Source: Bacteroidota bacterium
Lineage (GTDB): Bacteria; Bacteroidota; Bacteroidia; Flavobacteriales; Weeksellaceae
Length of the DNA: 43,912 bases
Assembly: GCA_023423715.1 (NCBI GenBank)
Contig: JAFAFC010000024.1
Span: 1-43,912, forward strand
Reading direction: 5' to 3'
The translations under genes and the position numbers were made by a program. The notes under the pieces were generated by a model. It was given only the letters and a program-made list of their open reading frames with translations. It searched no databases and was not told the DNA's origin. This document shows positions 31,750-40,203 of this stretch, piece by piece. Position 1 is the stretch's first letter; the number at the start of each line of letters is the position of its first letter.

Positions 31750-34428
31750 TTAGCGCGTCCACGTATGCAAATGTTTAATCTGAATATTCGATTTTAGAAT
31801 ATTTTTAAATCTGAGCTTTAACAAGATTTTTCGTCCTTCTATTGTTCGGGTAAATATCAGATTTGTTTTTCCGAATTTCTCTTGCCATTCACCAGCAAAA
31901 TAAGTTGCTGTTCTTTTGTTTTTACCCAAAGCTTCGGGAACTTGATAATAGCGACTGCTCTTACTCAAAAAACCATATTTTTCTTCCAACAAATATCTTG
32001 GATTATCAATCGGCGAAACGACCTCTTGTAAATTCTGAATAAATTGAGATTTTTCGTATTGGTTACCACCATGAAGATGACATCCCAACTCCCCTTCTTT
32101 TGAGTATGAAGTTACCACAGTTAAATCAGCCAAAGGCGTTCTCACAATTCGTTCAAAAACTAAGGTTTTCAAAAGAATTTTTCCGATCGTTAAAATATGA
32201 GATTGAATGTGTCGATATCGTAAGAATAATCGAAACGACTTAAAAAAACGAATTCCATAAACTAAGATTCCACAAACTCCGGCGAACAAAAACGCTTGCG
32301 AAAGCAGAGGATTATAAAAATTCTTAATCAATGAAGAGAGCAATTCACCACCAAAAGCAAACAAGGTGGATAACGAAATCATGGCGAAATGACCAGCAGA
32401 TTTCCCAGCATAGACCACCTTTCGCTCTTGGTATTCTTTCCCAATTTCCGTGGGAAGAACGATTTCCTCAACCATCGTGTTCCCACGTTTTAAAGCTTCT
32501 TGCCAACGAGTTTTAATTGAGGTACGACTCGTAGCCCAATTTTCGGTTATCTGATTGATATTTTCAATTTGCGCAGTATTCTCAATAGTTTCAGGAATCC
32601 CCAAACGTTGCATTGAATTTTGAATTAAAGTTGCGTCCGTGTTAGATATTCCGACAAAAGTTTTAAATCTACGATTCAAAGTAACCCAATCGTTTCCACC
32701 ATCAAACGAATGTTCATTAAACGTGGCTATATGCCATATATTCGACGATTTATTAGGGTTATCCTTATCGATTCGAATGGCTCGACCTCGCATTTGATTC
32801 GACAAAACAAAAGACCCAACGGTTGAAGCAAGAATTAAAGAATTAATTTTCGGTGCATCCCAACCTTCACCAAGAAGCGATTTTGTACCCACTAAAATCG
32901 TTAAACCACCCTTCTGAAACAAATCTGTAATGGTTTTAACAATTTGGGATCTATTTTGGGAATTCAACTTTACAATACAATAGCGCGTATCATAATCCAA
33001 ATCTTCAACCTCAAAAACAGCTGTCGAATTCGCATTCTTCAAATCAAATTCTAAACTTTTCGGAACAATAACAAGACTTCCAGTAAGCATTCCAACCAGA
33101 AAATGATTAGAATTATTTCTTCTAAGTAATTCGAAAATAGGAACGGCTCCAATTTTCGACAGATCCAACTTGGCATCGAGAAAATCCTTTCGAATATAAT
33201 CCGTTAAAATCACCATTCGCAAATCGCTCTGCAATTGTTGATGTTCCAACTGAACAATTTTCAAAATTGAGCTGAGTTTCCCTACACTGGAGTTCAAAAT
33301 TTGAGAAGCCGTTTTATTTTGAAGAAAATTAACCGTTTTATGTTCTAGAAAACCACCATGACGCAATTTATTTTCCCATTGTTCCAAATGAGTTTCAATT
33401 TCAATAAAACTTTTTCGATCAACAAAAAGCATTAAATCCAACAATTCTTCTAACCAAAAGAAACTAAACTCGGGTATAAATTGTTGTGAATCGCCCAAAA
33501 TTTCAAAGTGAATGGGGTTGATCTCTATTTTTTTGTGATTCAGAAAAACCAATCCGGAAGAATACGACGAAGTACGATCATAAATCCAATCAAACGACAA
33601 ACTTGGATTTTGATAAACCGAATAGTTCTTTAATGCCTCCAAAACGACTTCATCATCCAAAAATTCTTCCCAATACTTTTGTGCACGTTCTTGAATCTTT
33701 TCAAGTTTTTCGTTTTCCTCCATCGATGGCAAAGAAATATGCACCAAATCTTGATGCGGACATAAATCGCCTTCAATCATCAATTCGGGAACAGAAATTT
33801 CCGCATCCACGTGGCCATTCAACGAAATATAGCGCTGCCATTCTAAGGGAGAAACATCATAAGGAGGCGTCGCCGTTAAAGCGACCAAAACAGGATCAAG
33901 CTCGTTTTTAATATCCGTGAGTGATGCCCACCACGCCTTTTTCAAATGATGCGCTTCATCCAAAATTATGGTCTTAACGCCAGTTTTTTTGAGTTTAGAA
34001 ATAACTTGCGAAAGCTCTTTGGAATTGACTTTTTCATCAGAAACCGTTTCCTCTGCCTCTTCTTCACTCTCCTCCATATCTTTCGCTAGCGAAACGGCTG
34101 CATGAATTCCCTGGTACGTAACGACCGTCATGAATTTCGGTTCACGAATCGAAGTGGAAATCCACTCAGGCACCTCATATTGCTGTAAAAACAATTCGCA
34201 TAAACGTTGAATCCATTGCTCACGAATAGCAATCGTAGGGGCGACAATTAATGTTGGTGTATTCAATCGAAGCATGATTTCTAGTCCAAGTACCGTTTTT
34301 CCAGAACCTGGAGGCGCGACAACGTGCAAATGACGATCCGTAAAATAACCATCCAAACCGTCTAAAAACTGCTGTTGGTATTTACGCCAAGGATATTTGA
34401 ATTGAATTCCGTCTGGGAAATTTTTCAT
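31750..34428 (-). CDS. SF2 DEAH-box helicase with C-terminal membrane segments
   Basis: An 892-residue superfamily 2 helicase. Helicase motifs: Walker A APPGSGKT (39-46), DEAH (157-160) in IILDEAHH, motif III TATPP, and the second RecA domain with LLGEGWDAP and QMRGRAIR. A long insertion lies between the two RecA domains. After them, two strongly hydrophobic segments (about 681-700 and 708-731) predict membrane anchoring, and a further ~150-residue C-terminal domain contains GCHLHGGNQYEKSQF and PIDNPRYLLEEK. Membrane helices in a DEAH helicase are unusual. It is the last gene of a four-gene operon, 18 bases after the methyltransferase. Role unknown; DNA or RNA substrate cannot be told. Confidence 0.85.
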   Translation of the reverse strand: MKNFPDGIQFKYPWRKYQQQFLDGLDGYFTDRHLHVVAPPGSGKTVLGLEIMLRLNTPTLIVAPTIAIREQWIQRLCELFLQQYEVPEWISTSIREPKFMTVVTYQGIHAAVSLAKDMEESEEEAEETVSDEKVNSKELSQVISKLKKTGVKTIILDEAHHLKKAWWASLTDIKNELDPVLVALTATPPYDVSPLEWQRYISLNGHVDAEISVPELMIEGDLCPHQDLVHISLPSMEENEKLEKIQERAQKYWEEFLDDEVVLEALKNYSVYQNPSLSFDWIYDRTSSYSSGLVFLNHKKIEINPIHFEILGDSQQFIPEFSFFWLEELLDLMLFVDRKSFIEIETHLEQWENKLRHGGFLEHKTVNFLQNKTASQILNSSVGKLSSILKIVQLEHQQLQSDLRMVILTDYIRKDFLDAKLDLSKIGAVPIFELLRRNNSNHFLVGMLTGSLVIVPKSLEFDLKNANSTAVFEVEDLDYDTRYCIVKLNSQNRSQIVKTITDLFQKGGLTILVGTKSLLGEGWDAPKINSLILASTVGSFVLSNQMRGRAIRIDKDNPNKSSNIWHIATFNEHSFDGGNDWVTLNRRFKTFVGISNTDATLIQNSMQRLGIPETIENTAQIENINQITENWATSRTSIKTRWQEALKRGNTMVEEIVLPTEIGKEYQERKVVYAGKSAGHFAMISLSTLFAFGGELLSSLIKNFYNPLLSQAFLFAGVCGILVYGIRFFKSFRLFLRYRHIQSHILTIGKILLKTLVFERIVRTPLADLTVVTSYSKEGELGCHLHGGNQYEKSQFIQNLQEVVSPIDNPRYLLEEKYGFLSKSSRYYQVPEALGKNKRTATYFAGEWQEKFGKTNLIFTRTIEGRKILLKLRFKNILKSNIQIKHLHTWTR

Positions 34429-34446
34429 TTCTACAAATTACAATTT

Positions 34447-35214
34447 CTACGCTTTTCTCCCATACATCAACAATCTTTTGAATGAATAAATTGCTGGAAA
34501 AGATTTGAATTTTTGAGCAATTCGATTTTTAAACTCAGTTGTAAAAACGTCTTGTTGTTCTTCATTCAAACGTTCCAAATATGGAATTAAAGCTGAACCA
34601 GAAATAAAGTTGAACAAAGTGTCCACATCATTCGCAATAATTGGATAAACACGAACTGAAATGTTCAAATCTTGCAGGTTAGCATTGAATAAAATTTCAG
34701 CATATTCATCAACTGTTAATAAAGGCGAAATCCTATTGAATCCATTCAATTGAGTTTTAAAAGGCTCTTCTGATGCCAATTGAACTAAAATTTGATTGAG
34801 AATATTTTGAGACTGCATCGGCATTTGAACAGCAAATTGACCATTTTCTGAAAGCTTCGAAAGTAAAGTGGGAAACAACCTCTCATGATTATCTGACCAT
34901 TGCAAAGCCGCATTGCTAAAGATTAAATCATACTTTGAATCGTCTTGAATAAAATCCTCAACGCTTTTGATTTCAAAATGAAGATTTTGCTTTTCAAATT
35001 CTTTCGATTTCGCTAACATTTCTTTTGAAGTATCAATTCCGGTAAAATGAGTATTTGTAAATTTTTCGGACAAAATTTTAGTTTGCTCACCTGTTCCGCA
35101 ACCGATGTCAACTGCGTTCGTTAAGTTTTCTTCAGAAATCAAACTCATTAAATCAAAAAATGGTTGATAACGAATGACTTTAAATTGATTATAAATTTCA
35201 GGGTTCCATTTCAT
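34447..35214 (-). CDS. Class I SAM-dependent methyltransferase, trans-aconitate methyltransferase-like
   Basis: A 255-residue cytoplasmic methyltransferase. The AdoMet-binding motif I is VDIGCGTGEQ (35-44); the acidic residue after the second strand is in FTGIDTSKEM, and the motif SNAALQWSDNHERLFP (near 106) is typical of the trans-aconitate 2-methyltransferase (Tam) group. Tam methylates trans-aconitate, an inhibitor formed from cis-aconitate; the true substrate here is unproven. It overlaps the end of the upstream gene by 17 bases and precedes the helicase by 18, so it is translated within one operon. Confidence 0.82.
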   Translation of the reverse strand: MKWNPEIYNQFKVIRYQPFFDLMSLISEENLTNAVDIGCGTGEQTKILSEKFTNTHFTGIDTSKEMLAKSKEFEKQNLHFEIKSVEDFIQDDSKYDLIFSNAALQWSDNHERLFPTLLSKLSENGQFAVQMPMQSQNILNQILVQLASEEPFKTQLNGFNRISPLLTVDEYAEILFNANLQDLNISVRVYPIIANDVDTLFNFISGSALIPYLERLNEEQQDVFTTEFKNRIAQKFKSFPAIYSFKRLLMYGRKA

Positions 35215-35770
35215 TTTTGAAATTTAAGAAAAATGATAAGGTATCTGATACTTTTAATCTGGTTCTTTCCTTTTCAAATTCTTTCAATGTTAGCTTTTTA
35301 GGTTCTTTAGGCTCAAATCTCGTTGTAAATATCGATGTATTCATCTTTCCAATAGAGTCTTTTCCACTATTAGTCTTAATTACATTTGCATAATTAACTG
35401 TATCTACTTTTTGTTTGAATTTCAATTTCTCCTCCCTAACTTCCATTAAATTAACTATATAGTAATTTGTAATGGTTGTATCCATTTGATTCTTATGCCA
35501 TGGATGTTGTTTTAAAATTATAAAATTTTCATCATATCCGATTGCATAAACTGTTTGAGTAACTAAAATTCCTCCACCTTTATTATCATCTCCACGATAG
35601 ATGAGCTTTAATTCTTTCGCAGCATCTAATGCAGTTAAGTAAAAGCCATCAGAAATTTTCACCTCATACGCTAATCCGTATCCACCTGGTACACAGTTCA
35701 TAAACAGAAAAATAAGATAAATAAACCAGTTTTTCTTGAACTCTAGATTCTTATGTATTTTTTTTACCAT
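35198..35770 (-). CDS. Small exported or lipoprotein-like protein of unknown function
   Basis: A 190-residue protein with an N-terminal hydrophobic segment (about 14-26) ending MNCVPGGYG, a weak lipobox-like site (C26). The mature part is polar, with YEVKISDGFYLTAL and a segment on KLIYRGDDNKGGG; it faintly recalls the DUF3997 type of small lipoprotein, which I cannot verify. Basic N-terminus KKIHKNLEFKK. It overlaps the glycosylase gene by 20 bases upstream and the methyltransferase gene by 17 downstream; the overlaps show cotranscription. Confidence 0.6.
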   Translation of the reverse strand: MVKKIHKNLEFKKNWFIYLIFLFMNCVPGGYGLAYEVKISDGFYLTALDAAKELKLIYRGDDNKGGGILVTQTVYAIGYDENFIILKQHPWHKNQMDTTITNYYIVNLMEVREEKLKFKQKVDTVNYANVIKTNSGKDSIGKMNTSIFTTRFEPKEPKKLTLKEFEKERTRLKVSDTLSFFLNFKNEMEP

Positions 35771-36443
35771 GGAGAGCTAAAATATATTTATCAATATACA
35801 AATCTTTCTCTTTTGATTTGTATTGTTGGATGTATCGCGGATGCTCCAAAACCGTCATTTTATTGAAAAAATGTTCTTCTTTATTGATTTTTGTAAGAAA
35901 GTCAGCGTTTTTCTTTCCCAAAACAAAAACCTCCGAAGTATCCAAACCAAGTGCAATGTGCTTTTTCAAAGACTCAATCATAAAAGGTTTTACATCTTCA
36001 AAAAGCGCTTTGTCATCATAATAATTGGCGTTTAAATCTCCATTTTTAGTCTTTTTCACAATTGCTAATGGAAAAGGCGAATTAATATAAAACTCGGAAT
36101 AGAACTTTTCAACACCGCCAAAAGCGTCAATCATATCATACATGAAAACAGAAGAAATTTCGTGCGTGTGAGCTGATTTCATTTCAATTCCGCATTCAGA
36201 TTTCAAACGTTTGGTGTCGGTAAACGGAACTCCAGTAACGCCAGCGCCTTTTCGACTTGGATTAATCCCAATAATGAATTTCCTTCGGTTATTATCATTG
36301 TAAAATTTCCGATAGAATTCTTTCATAACAACCATCGTTTCAGGATTATCAAAAAAAGGATTCAAAACATCAAAACTTTCTGGAAGTTTTCCGTTGTATT
36401 TTAGATTTTTATTGAAATTCACTATTTGATCTGCCAAACTCAT
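35751..36443 (-). CDS. SMUG2-like uracil-DNA glycosylase superfamily protein (DUF4918)
   Basis: A 230-residue protein of the uracil-DNA glycosylase superfamily. Motif 1 reads IIGINPSRKGAGVTGVPFTD (about 57-76), and the C-terminal motif is EHPRYIQQY (HPR 201-203). This fits the DUF4918/SMUG2 group described for Bacteroidota, which removes uracil or xanthine from DNA. Sequence similarity to SMUG1 in these motifs is what I see; activity is not proven. It is the first gene of the operon that ends with the helicase. Divergent from the siderophore operon; no consensus promoter found in the 36444-36565 gap on this strand. Confidence 0.78.
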   Translation of the reverse strand: MSLADQIVNFNKNLKYNGKLPESFDVLNPFFDNPETMVVMKEFYRKFYNDNNRRKFIIGINPSRKGAGVTGVPFTDTKRLKSECGIEMKSAHTHEISSVFMYDMIDAFGGVEKFYSEFYINSPFPLAIVKKTKNGDLNANYYDDKALFEDVKPFMIESLKKHIALGLDTSEVFVLGKKNADFLTKINKEEHFFNKMTVLEHPRYIQQYKSKEKDLYIDKYILALHGKKNT

Positions 36444-36565
36444 AGATACCGTTTTTCTTATGCAAGATACACGTTTCAGAAAAAATAAACTGATATCAAC
36501 ATTCTAAATAAAGGTTAAAAATATGTTTTTCAGAACCTAAAATTGGGTGTTTCGAATAATTCAAT

Positions 36566-36573
36566 TATCTTTG
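36566..36573 (+). promoter_or_regulatory. Promoter of the siderophore uptake operon, -7 element
   Basis: TATCTTTG matches TAnnTTTG exactly; TTG at 36543-36545 lies at the -33 distance (20-base spacer). The predicted start near 36580 lies inside the palindrome at 36576-36594. It lies downstream of an in-frame GTG at 36547, which is therefore not the start. Confidence 0.6.
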
Positions 36574-36575
36574 TT

Positions 36576-36594
36576 TTTATTTATTCTAAATAAA
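36576..36594 (+). promoter_or_regulatory. Candidate iron-repressor operator (19-bp palindrome)
   Basis: TTTATTTA-TTC-TAAATAAA, perfect 8-bp arms around 3 bases, immediately after the -7 element and covering the predicted transcription start. The half-site ATTCTAAATAAA is repeated at 36501-36512 upstream. Size and position fit a Fur/DtxR-type repressor site. Confidence 0.45.
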
Positions 36595-37536
36595 TTGAAC
36601 AAAGTTTTACTATACATACTCTTACTACTCGTCTGCATTGCGTCTTTATTTGTTGGTGTTAAGGAAATTTCCATTCAAAACCTCATTTTATTTTCAGAGG
36701 AAGAGCTTTTCGTCCTGTTCAAAAGTAGAGTTCCACGAACGATTGCGTTAGTCTTAACAGGAGTTGGGCTAAGTATCTCTGGATTTATTATGCAGCAAAT
36801 TTCACAAAACAAATTTGTTTCTCCATCAACAGCGGGAACTTTAGATGCTGCAAAACTTGGAATCTTGTTCAGTATTCTTTGGTTTCCATTGGGAAGCGCT
36901 TTAGAAAAAACACTTTTCGCATTGGTTTTCACTTTAGCGGCAAGTATGATTTTTATAACAATGGTTCGAAAAATCCAAATTAAAAATGTGATTTTAGTTC
37001 CGCTTATCGGGATCATGTTTGGAAGTATTTTAAATGCTATTGCGACATTTTTCGCGTACAAAAACAATATTGTCCAGAACGTTCAAGGTTGGTTGTTGGG
37101 CGATTTTTCAGGAATTCTGGAAGGAAATTACGAAGCTGTTTATTTTATTCTACCCGCAGTAATTCTATCCTATATCTATGCAAATCAGTTTGTAATTGTA
37201 GGCATGGGCGAAAGTTTTTCAAAAAATCTCGGTCTCAATTACAACGCGATCGTGGGTATTGGTTTATTCTGTATTTCGTTAACAGTAAGTGTGACGGTGG
37301 TTACGGTGGGTGCGATCCCTTTTTTAGGGTTGATTATTCCCAATATGGTAAGTATGATTTATGGGGACAATCTTAAGAAAACACTTCCCTATACCGCATT
37401 GATTGGTGCAATTTTCATTGTGTGTTGTGATATTTTAGGCAGACTTATTCTTTACCCTTACGAAATCCCAATTGGTTTAACGGTGGGCATTCTTGGTGGA
37501 ATTTTCTTCTTTTATCTCATTTTTAAACGTAAGTAG
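36595..37536 (+). CDS. FecCD-family siderophore ABC transporter permease (FatD/YclN-like)
   Basis: One of two inner-membrane permeases for iron-siderophore uptake. From the TTG at 36595 the protein has 313 residues, starts MNKVLLYILLLLVCIASLFV and has 8-10 membrane helices. Family signatures include RVPRTIALVLTGVGLSISG and the cytoplasmic loop with GAIPFLGLIIPNM near 260. The TTG start is chosen because the GTG 48 bases upstream precedes the promoter. First gene of a five-gene operon; 1 base separates its stop from the next ATG. The order permease-permease-ATPase-binding protein matches FatDC and YclNOPQ systems for catecholate-type siderophores. Confidence 0.88.
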   Translation: MNKVLLYILLLLVCIASLFVGVKEISIQNLILFSEEELFVLFKSRVPRTIALVLTGVGLSISGFIMQQISQNKFVSPSTAGTLDAAKLGILFSILWFPLGSALEKTLFALVFTLAASMIFITMVRKIQIKNVILVPLIGIMFGSILNAIATFFAYKNNIVQNVQGWLLGDFSGILEGNYEAVYFILPAVILSYIYANQFVIVGMGESFSKNLGLNYNAIVGIGLFCISLTVSVTVVTVGAIPFLGLIIPNMVSMIYGDNLKKTLPYTALIGAIFIVCCDILGRLILYPYEIPIGLTVGILGGIFFFYLIFKRK

Positions 37537-37537
37537 C

Positions 37538-38494
37538 ATGAGTAAAGAAGTGAAAAATAGAATTTGGATTTTAGCTGGCATCTTGGTGATTGTCGCAACT
37601 TTTTTCATGTTGTACAACACAGGAAGCAATTTGGATTACGTATTACCTAAACGATTGATACGATTAGGAACCATAGTATTGGTGGGCGTTAGTGTTGGTT
37701 ATTCTTCATTAATTTTTCAAACAATCACAAACAACAGGATTTTAACGCCTTCCATTATGGGTTACGAAGCGGTTTTCGTACTCTTTCAAACCGTATTGGT
37801 GTTTATTTATGGGGACAAAACCTTTAAAGTACTGAATTCAACGGAAAACTTTTTTGTTGCGCTATTCTTCATGCTTTTGTTTTCATTTTTAATGTATTTC
37901 ATCCTTTTCAAAAAAGGCAAAAACAACATCTATCACCTTCTATTAACGGGATTGGTTCTCGGAATTCTATTTGAAACCTTCGGCAAATTTCTACAAATCA
38001 TCATTGATCCGAACGAATTTTCCATGGTAGAATCGTACATTTTTGCGTCTTTCAATAAAATAAATTCCAATTTACTTTTGGTGTCAGGAATTATTACGAT
38101 GATTACTTTAATTGCAGGACAACCGTATTTGAAATACCTCAACATCATCGCATTGGGACGCGAACAAGCGATTAACTTAGGACTTAATTACAATCGACTT
38201 ATACAGATTTATTTACTCATCATTTCCATTTTGGTTTCCGTTTCTACCGCTTTGGTTGGTCCGCTTACCTTTATAGGAATCTTGGTAACGAATCTTACCT
38301 ATCAACTTTTTAAAACCTACAAACATCAATATACCGTTTGGATCTGCAGCGCAATTGCGTGCGTTGCCTTATTTGTTGGGCAAACTTTTGTGGAACATTT
38401 TTTCAATTTTTCAACAACGGTGAGCATTGTAATCAATTTTATTGGTGGCTTGTATTTTATTTATTTGATTTTAAAATCAACTCAAAAGAAATGA
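37538..38494 (+). CDS. FecCD-family siderophore ABC transporter permease (FatC/YclO-like)
   Basis: The second permease, 318 residues from the ATG at 37538 (1 base after the preceding stop). It has about 9 membrane helices and the family segments KRLIRLGTIVLVGVSVGYS, TPSIMGYEAVF and the ATPase-contacting loop near GPLTFIGILVTNL. Earlier in-frame codons at 37493 would overlap the first permease by 44 bases and are not needed. Its stop overlaps the ATPase start (ATGA at 38491-38494), the classical sign of translational coupling. Confidence 0.88.
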   Translation: MSKEVKNRIWILAGILVIVATFFMLYNTGSNLDYVLPKRLIRLGTIVLVGVSVGYSSLIFQTITNNRILTPSIMGYEAVFVLFQTVLVFIYGDKTFKVLNSTENFFVALFFMLLFSFLMYFILFKKGKNNIYHLLLTGLVLGILFETFGKFLQIIIDPNEFSMVESYIFASFNKINSNLLLVSGIITMITLIAGQPYLKYLNIIALGREQAINLGLNYNRLIQIYLLIISILVSVSTALVGPLTFIGILVTNLTYQLFKTYKHQYTVWICSAIACVALFVGQTFVEHFFNFSTTVSIVINFIGGLYFIYLILKSTQKK

Positions 38495-39252
38495 TCAAAG
38501 TAGAAAATCTTCATAAAAAAATTGGGACTAAAATCATCCTTGAAGACCTTTCGGTAGAAATTCCGACAGGCAAAATCACGTCGCTTATTGGCGCCAACGG
38601 TTCTGGAAAAAGCACACTTTTATCGATTATCTCGAGACTTCTGGAGCGTGATAACGGAAGCATTTATCTTCAAGATCAAGAATTGAGTTCGTTTAAAAGT
38701 AAAAATTTAGCTAAGAAAATTTCGATTTTAAAGCAAAGCAATCAAATGGATTTGAAATTAACCATTGAAGAATTGGTTGCTTTCGGACGTTTTCCGCATT
38801 CTCAAGGACGATTGAACGAAATCGATAAAGAAAAAATAAATCAAGCGTTGGACTTCTGCTCTTTGACGGAAATTAAAGACGCGTATTTGGATGAATTGAG
38901 TGGTGGCCAGCGTCAGCGCGCTTTTTTAGCGATGGTTATCGCACAAGACACCGATTACATTTTACTAGACGAACCTTTGAACAATCTCGATATGAAGCTT
39001 TCTGTACAAATTGTGAACACGCTTCAACGATTGGTGACGGAACTCAACAAAACCGTGATTATTGTGATTCATGAAGTGAATTTCGCTTCTATTTATTCCG
39101 ATTACATTATCGCTTTGAAAGACAAAAAAGTAGCCCATTTTGGGGAAACACATACCATTATTACTCCAGAAATTCTTAAAAATATTTTCGATTTGGAATT
39201 TGAAATCATAGAAAAAGACGGAAAAAAATTCTGCAATTATTTTAAAGTTTAA
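38491..39252 (+). CDS. Siderophore ABC transporter ATP-binding protein (YclP/FepC-like)
   Basis: The ATPase that powers the importer. The 253-residue protein has Walker A GANGSGKS (34-41), Q-loop near K81Q82, signature LSGGQ (136-140), Walker B ILLDEP (157-162) and the switch histidine in IVIHEVNF. ATG at 38491 overlaps the permease stop; a longer reading frame upstream adds residues with no resemblance to the family and is ignored. Siderophore-specific class by its neighbours and by IEELVAFGRFPHSQGR, a typical FepC-type helical segment. Confidence 0.95.
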   Translation: MIKVENLHKKIGTKIILEDLSVEIPTGKITSLIGANGSGKSTLLSIISRLLERDNGSIYLQDQELSSFKSKNLAKKISILKQSNQMDLKLTIEELVAFGRFPHSQGRLNEIDKEKINQALDFCSLTEIKDAYLDELSGGQRQRAFLAMVIAQDTDYILLDEPLNNLDMKLSVQIVNTLQRLVTELNKTVIIVIHEVNFASIYSDYIIALKDKKVAHFGETHTIITPEILKNIFDLEFEIIEKDGKKFCNYFKV

Positions 39253-39269
39253 TTTAATCAATAAATCTT

Positions 39270-40202
39270 ATGAAAAAGACCATCAACATTATCTCCGTAT
39301 TCATTTTTATGGCTTTTACAGCATGTAACGGCGATAAGAAAAACGACACCGCTACATCAAGCGAAAAAATAGAAATTACCCACGAACTTGGTAAAACAAG
39401 TTTGGTAGAAAACCCACAAAAAATAGTTGTTTTCGATATGGGAACGCTAGAAACCCTTGATGAATTGGGAATCAAAGTAGCAGGTTTACCGAAGAAAAAC
39501 CTACCGAGTCACCTGAAAAAATACGCAGAAGACCCAAATATCGTGGATATTGGAACGATGCAAGAACCCAATTTTGAAAAAATAAATGCACTAAATCCAG
39601 ACGCAATCTTCATATCCAACCGTCAGCAAGCGGTTTATGGAGAATTGAACAAAATAGCGCCAACTGTGTATTTCAACACGTACGATAAAGATTACATGAG
39701 CGCCTTGGAAACCAATATGAAAACTTTGGGGCAGGTTTTCCAAAAAGAAGATGAGTTAAATGCAAAACTAGCGCAATTAAAAAAAGAAATTGAAACTTCA
39801 AATGCAGAAATTTCAAAATCAGATAAGAAAGGACTAATTCTATTGTACAACAAAGGAAAATTTAGTGCTTACGGGAAAGGATCACGTTTTGGCTTCATCC
39901 ACGATGTAATGGGCGTAAAACCTGCCATTAATGATTTGGAAGTTGCTACGCACGGACAACCCGTTTCGAATGAGCTAATTTTAAAAACCAATCCGGATTA
40001 CATTTTTATTGTTGATAGAAATGCAGCTGTAGAAAGCATCCCGACCAATAAAGCCGAAATTGAAAACGTGATGATTCAAAAAACAAACGCGTTCAAAAAT
40101 GGAAAAATCGCCTATTTGGATGCTGGATATTGGTATCTTTCTGGCGGTGGAACAGCTTCTACGCAGCAAATGATTAAAGATGTTCAACAAACCGTAAACT
40201 AA
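39270..40202 (+). CDS. Siderophore-binding lipoprotein (FatB/YclQ-like)
   Basis: The periplasmic binding protein of the importer. A lipoprotein signal MKKTINIISVFIFMAFTAC (C19) is followed by a polar linker and two lobes joined by a long helix (about 165-185). VVFDMGTLETLDELGIKVAG near 53-72 and the C-terminal YLDAGYWYLSGGGTAST match the FatB/YclQ group, which binds petrobactin, anguibactin or related ligands. The 310 residues are normal. It lies 17 bases after the ATPase gene. Actual siderophore unknown. Confidence 0.92.
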   Translation: MKKTINIISVFIFMAFTACNGDKKNDTATSSEKIEITHELGKTSLVENPQKIVVFDMGTLETLDELGIKVAGLPKKNLPSHLKKYAEDPNIVDIGTMQEPNFEKINALNPDAIFISNRQQAVYGELNKIAPTVYFNTYDKDYMSALETNMKTLGQVFQKEDELNAKLAQLKKEIETSNAEISKSDKKGLILLYNKGKFSAYGKGSRFGFIHDVMGVKPAINDLEVATHGQPVSNELILKTNPDYIFIVDRNAAVESIPTNKAEIENVMIQKTNAFKNGKIAYLDAGYWYLSGGGTASTQQMIKDVQQTVN

Positions 40203-40203
40203 A

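Noticed and set aside
36548..36594. The GTG at 36547 as start of the first siderophore permease
   Set aside because: The predicted transcription start lies downstream of it and the extra residues do not resemble the usual family start.
36675..37067. A 130-codon minus-strand frame opposite the first siderophore permease
   Set aside because: The plus strand encodes a clear FecCD permease with intact motifs; the other strand shows no family pattern.
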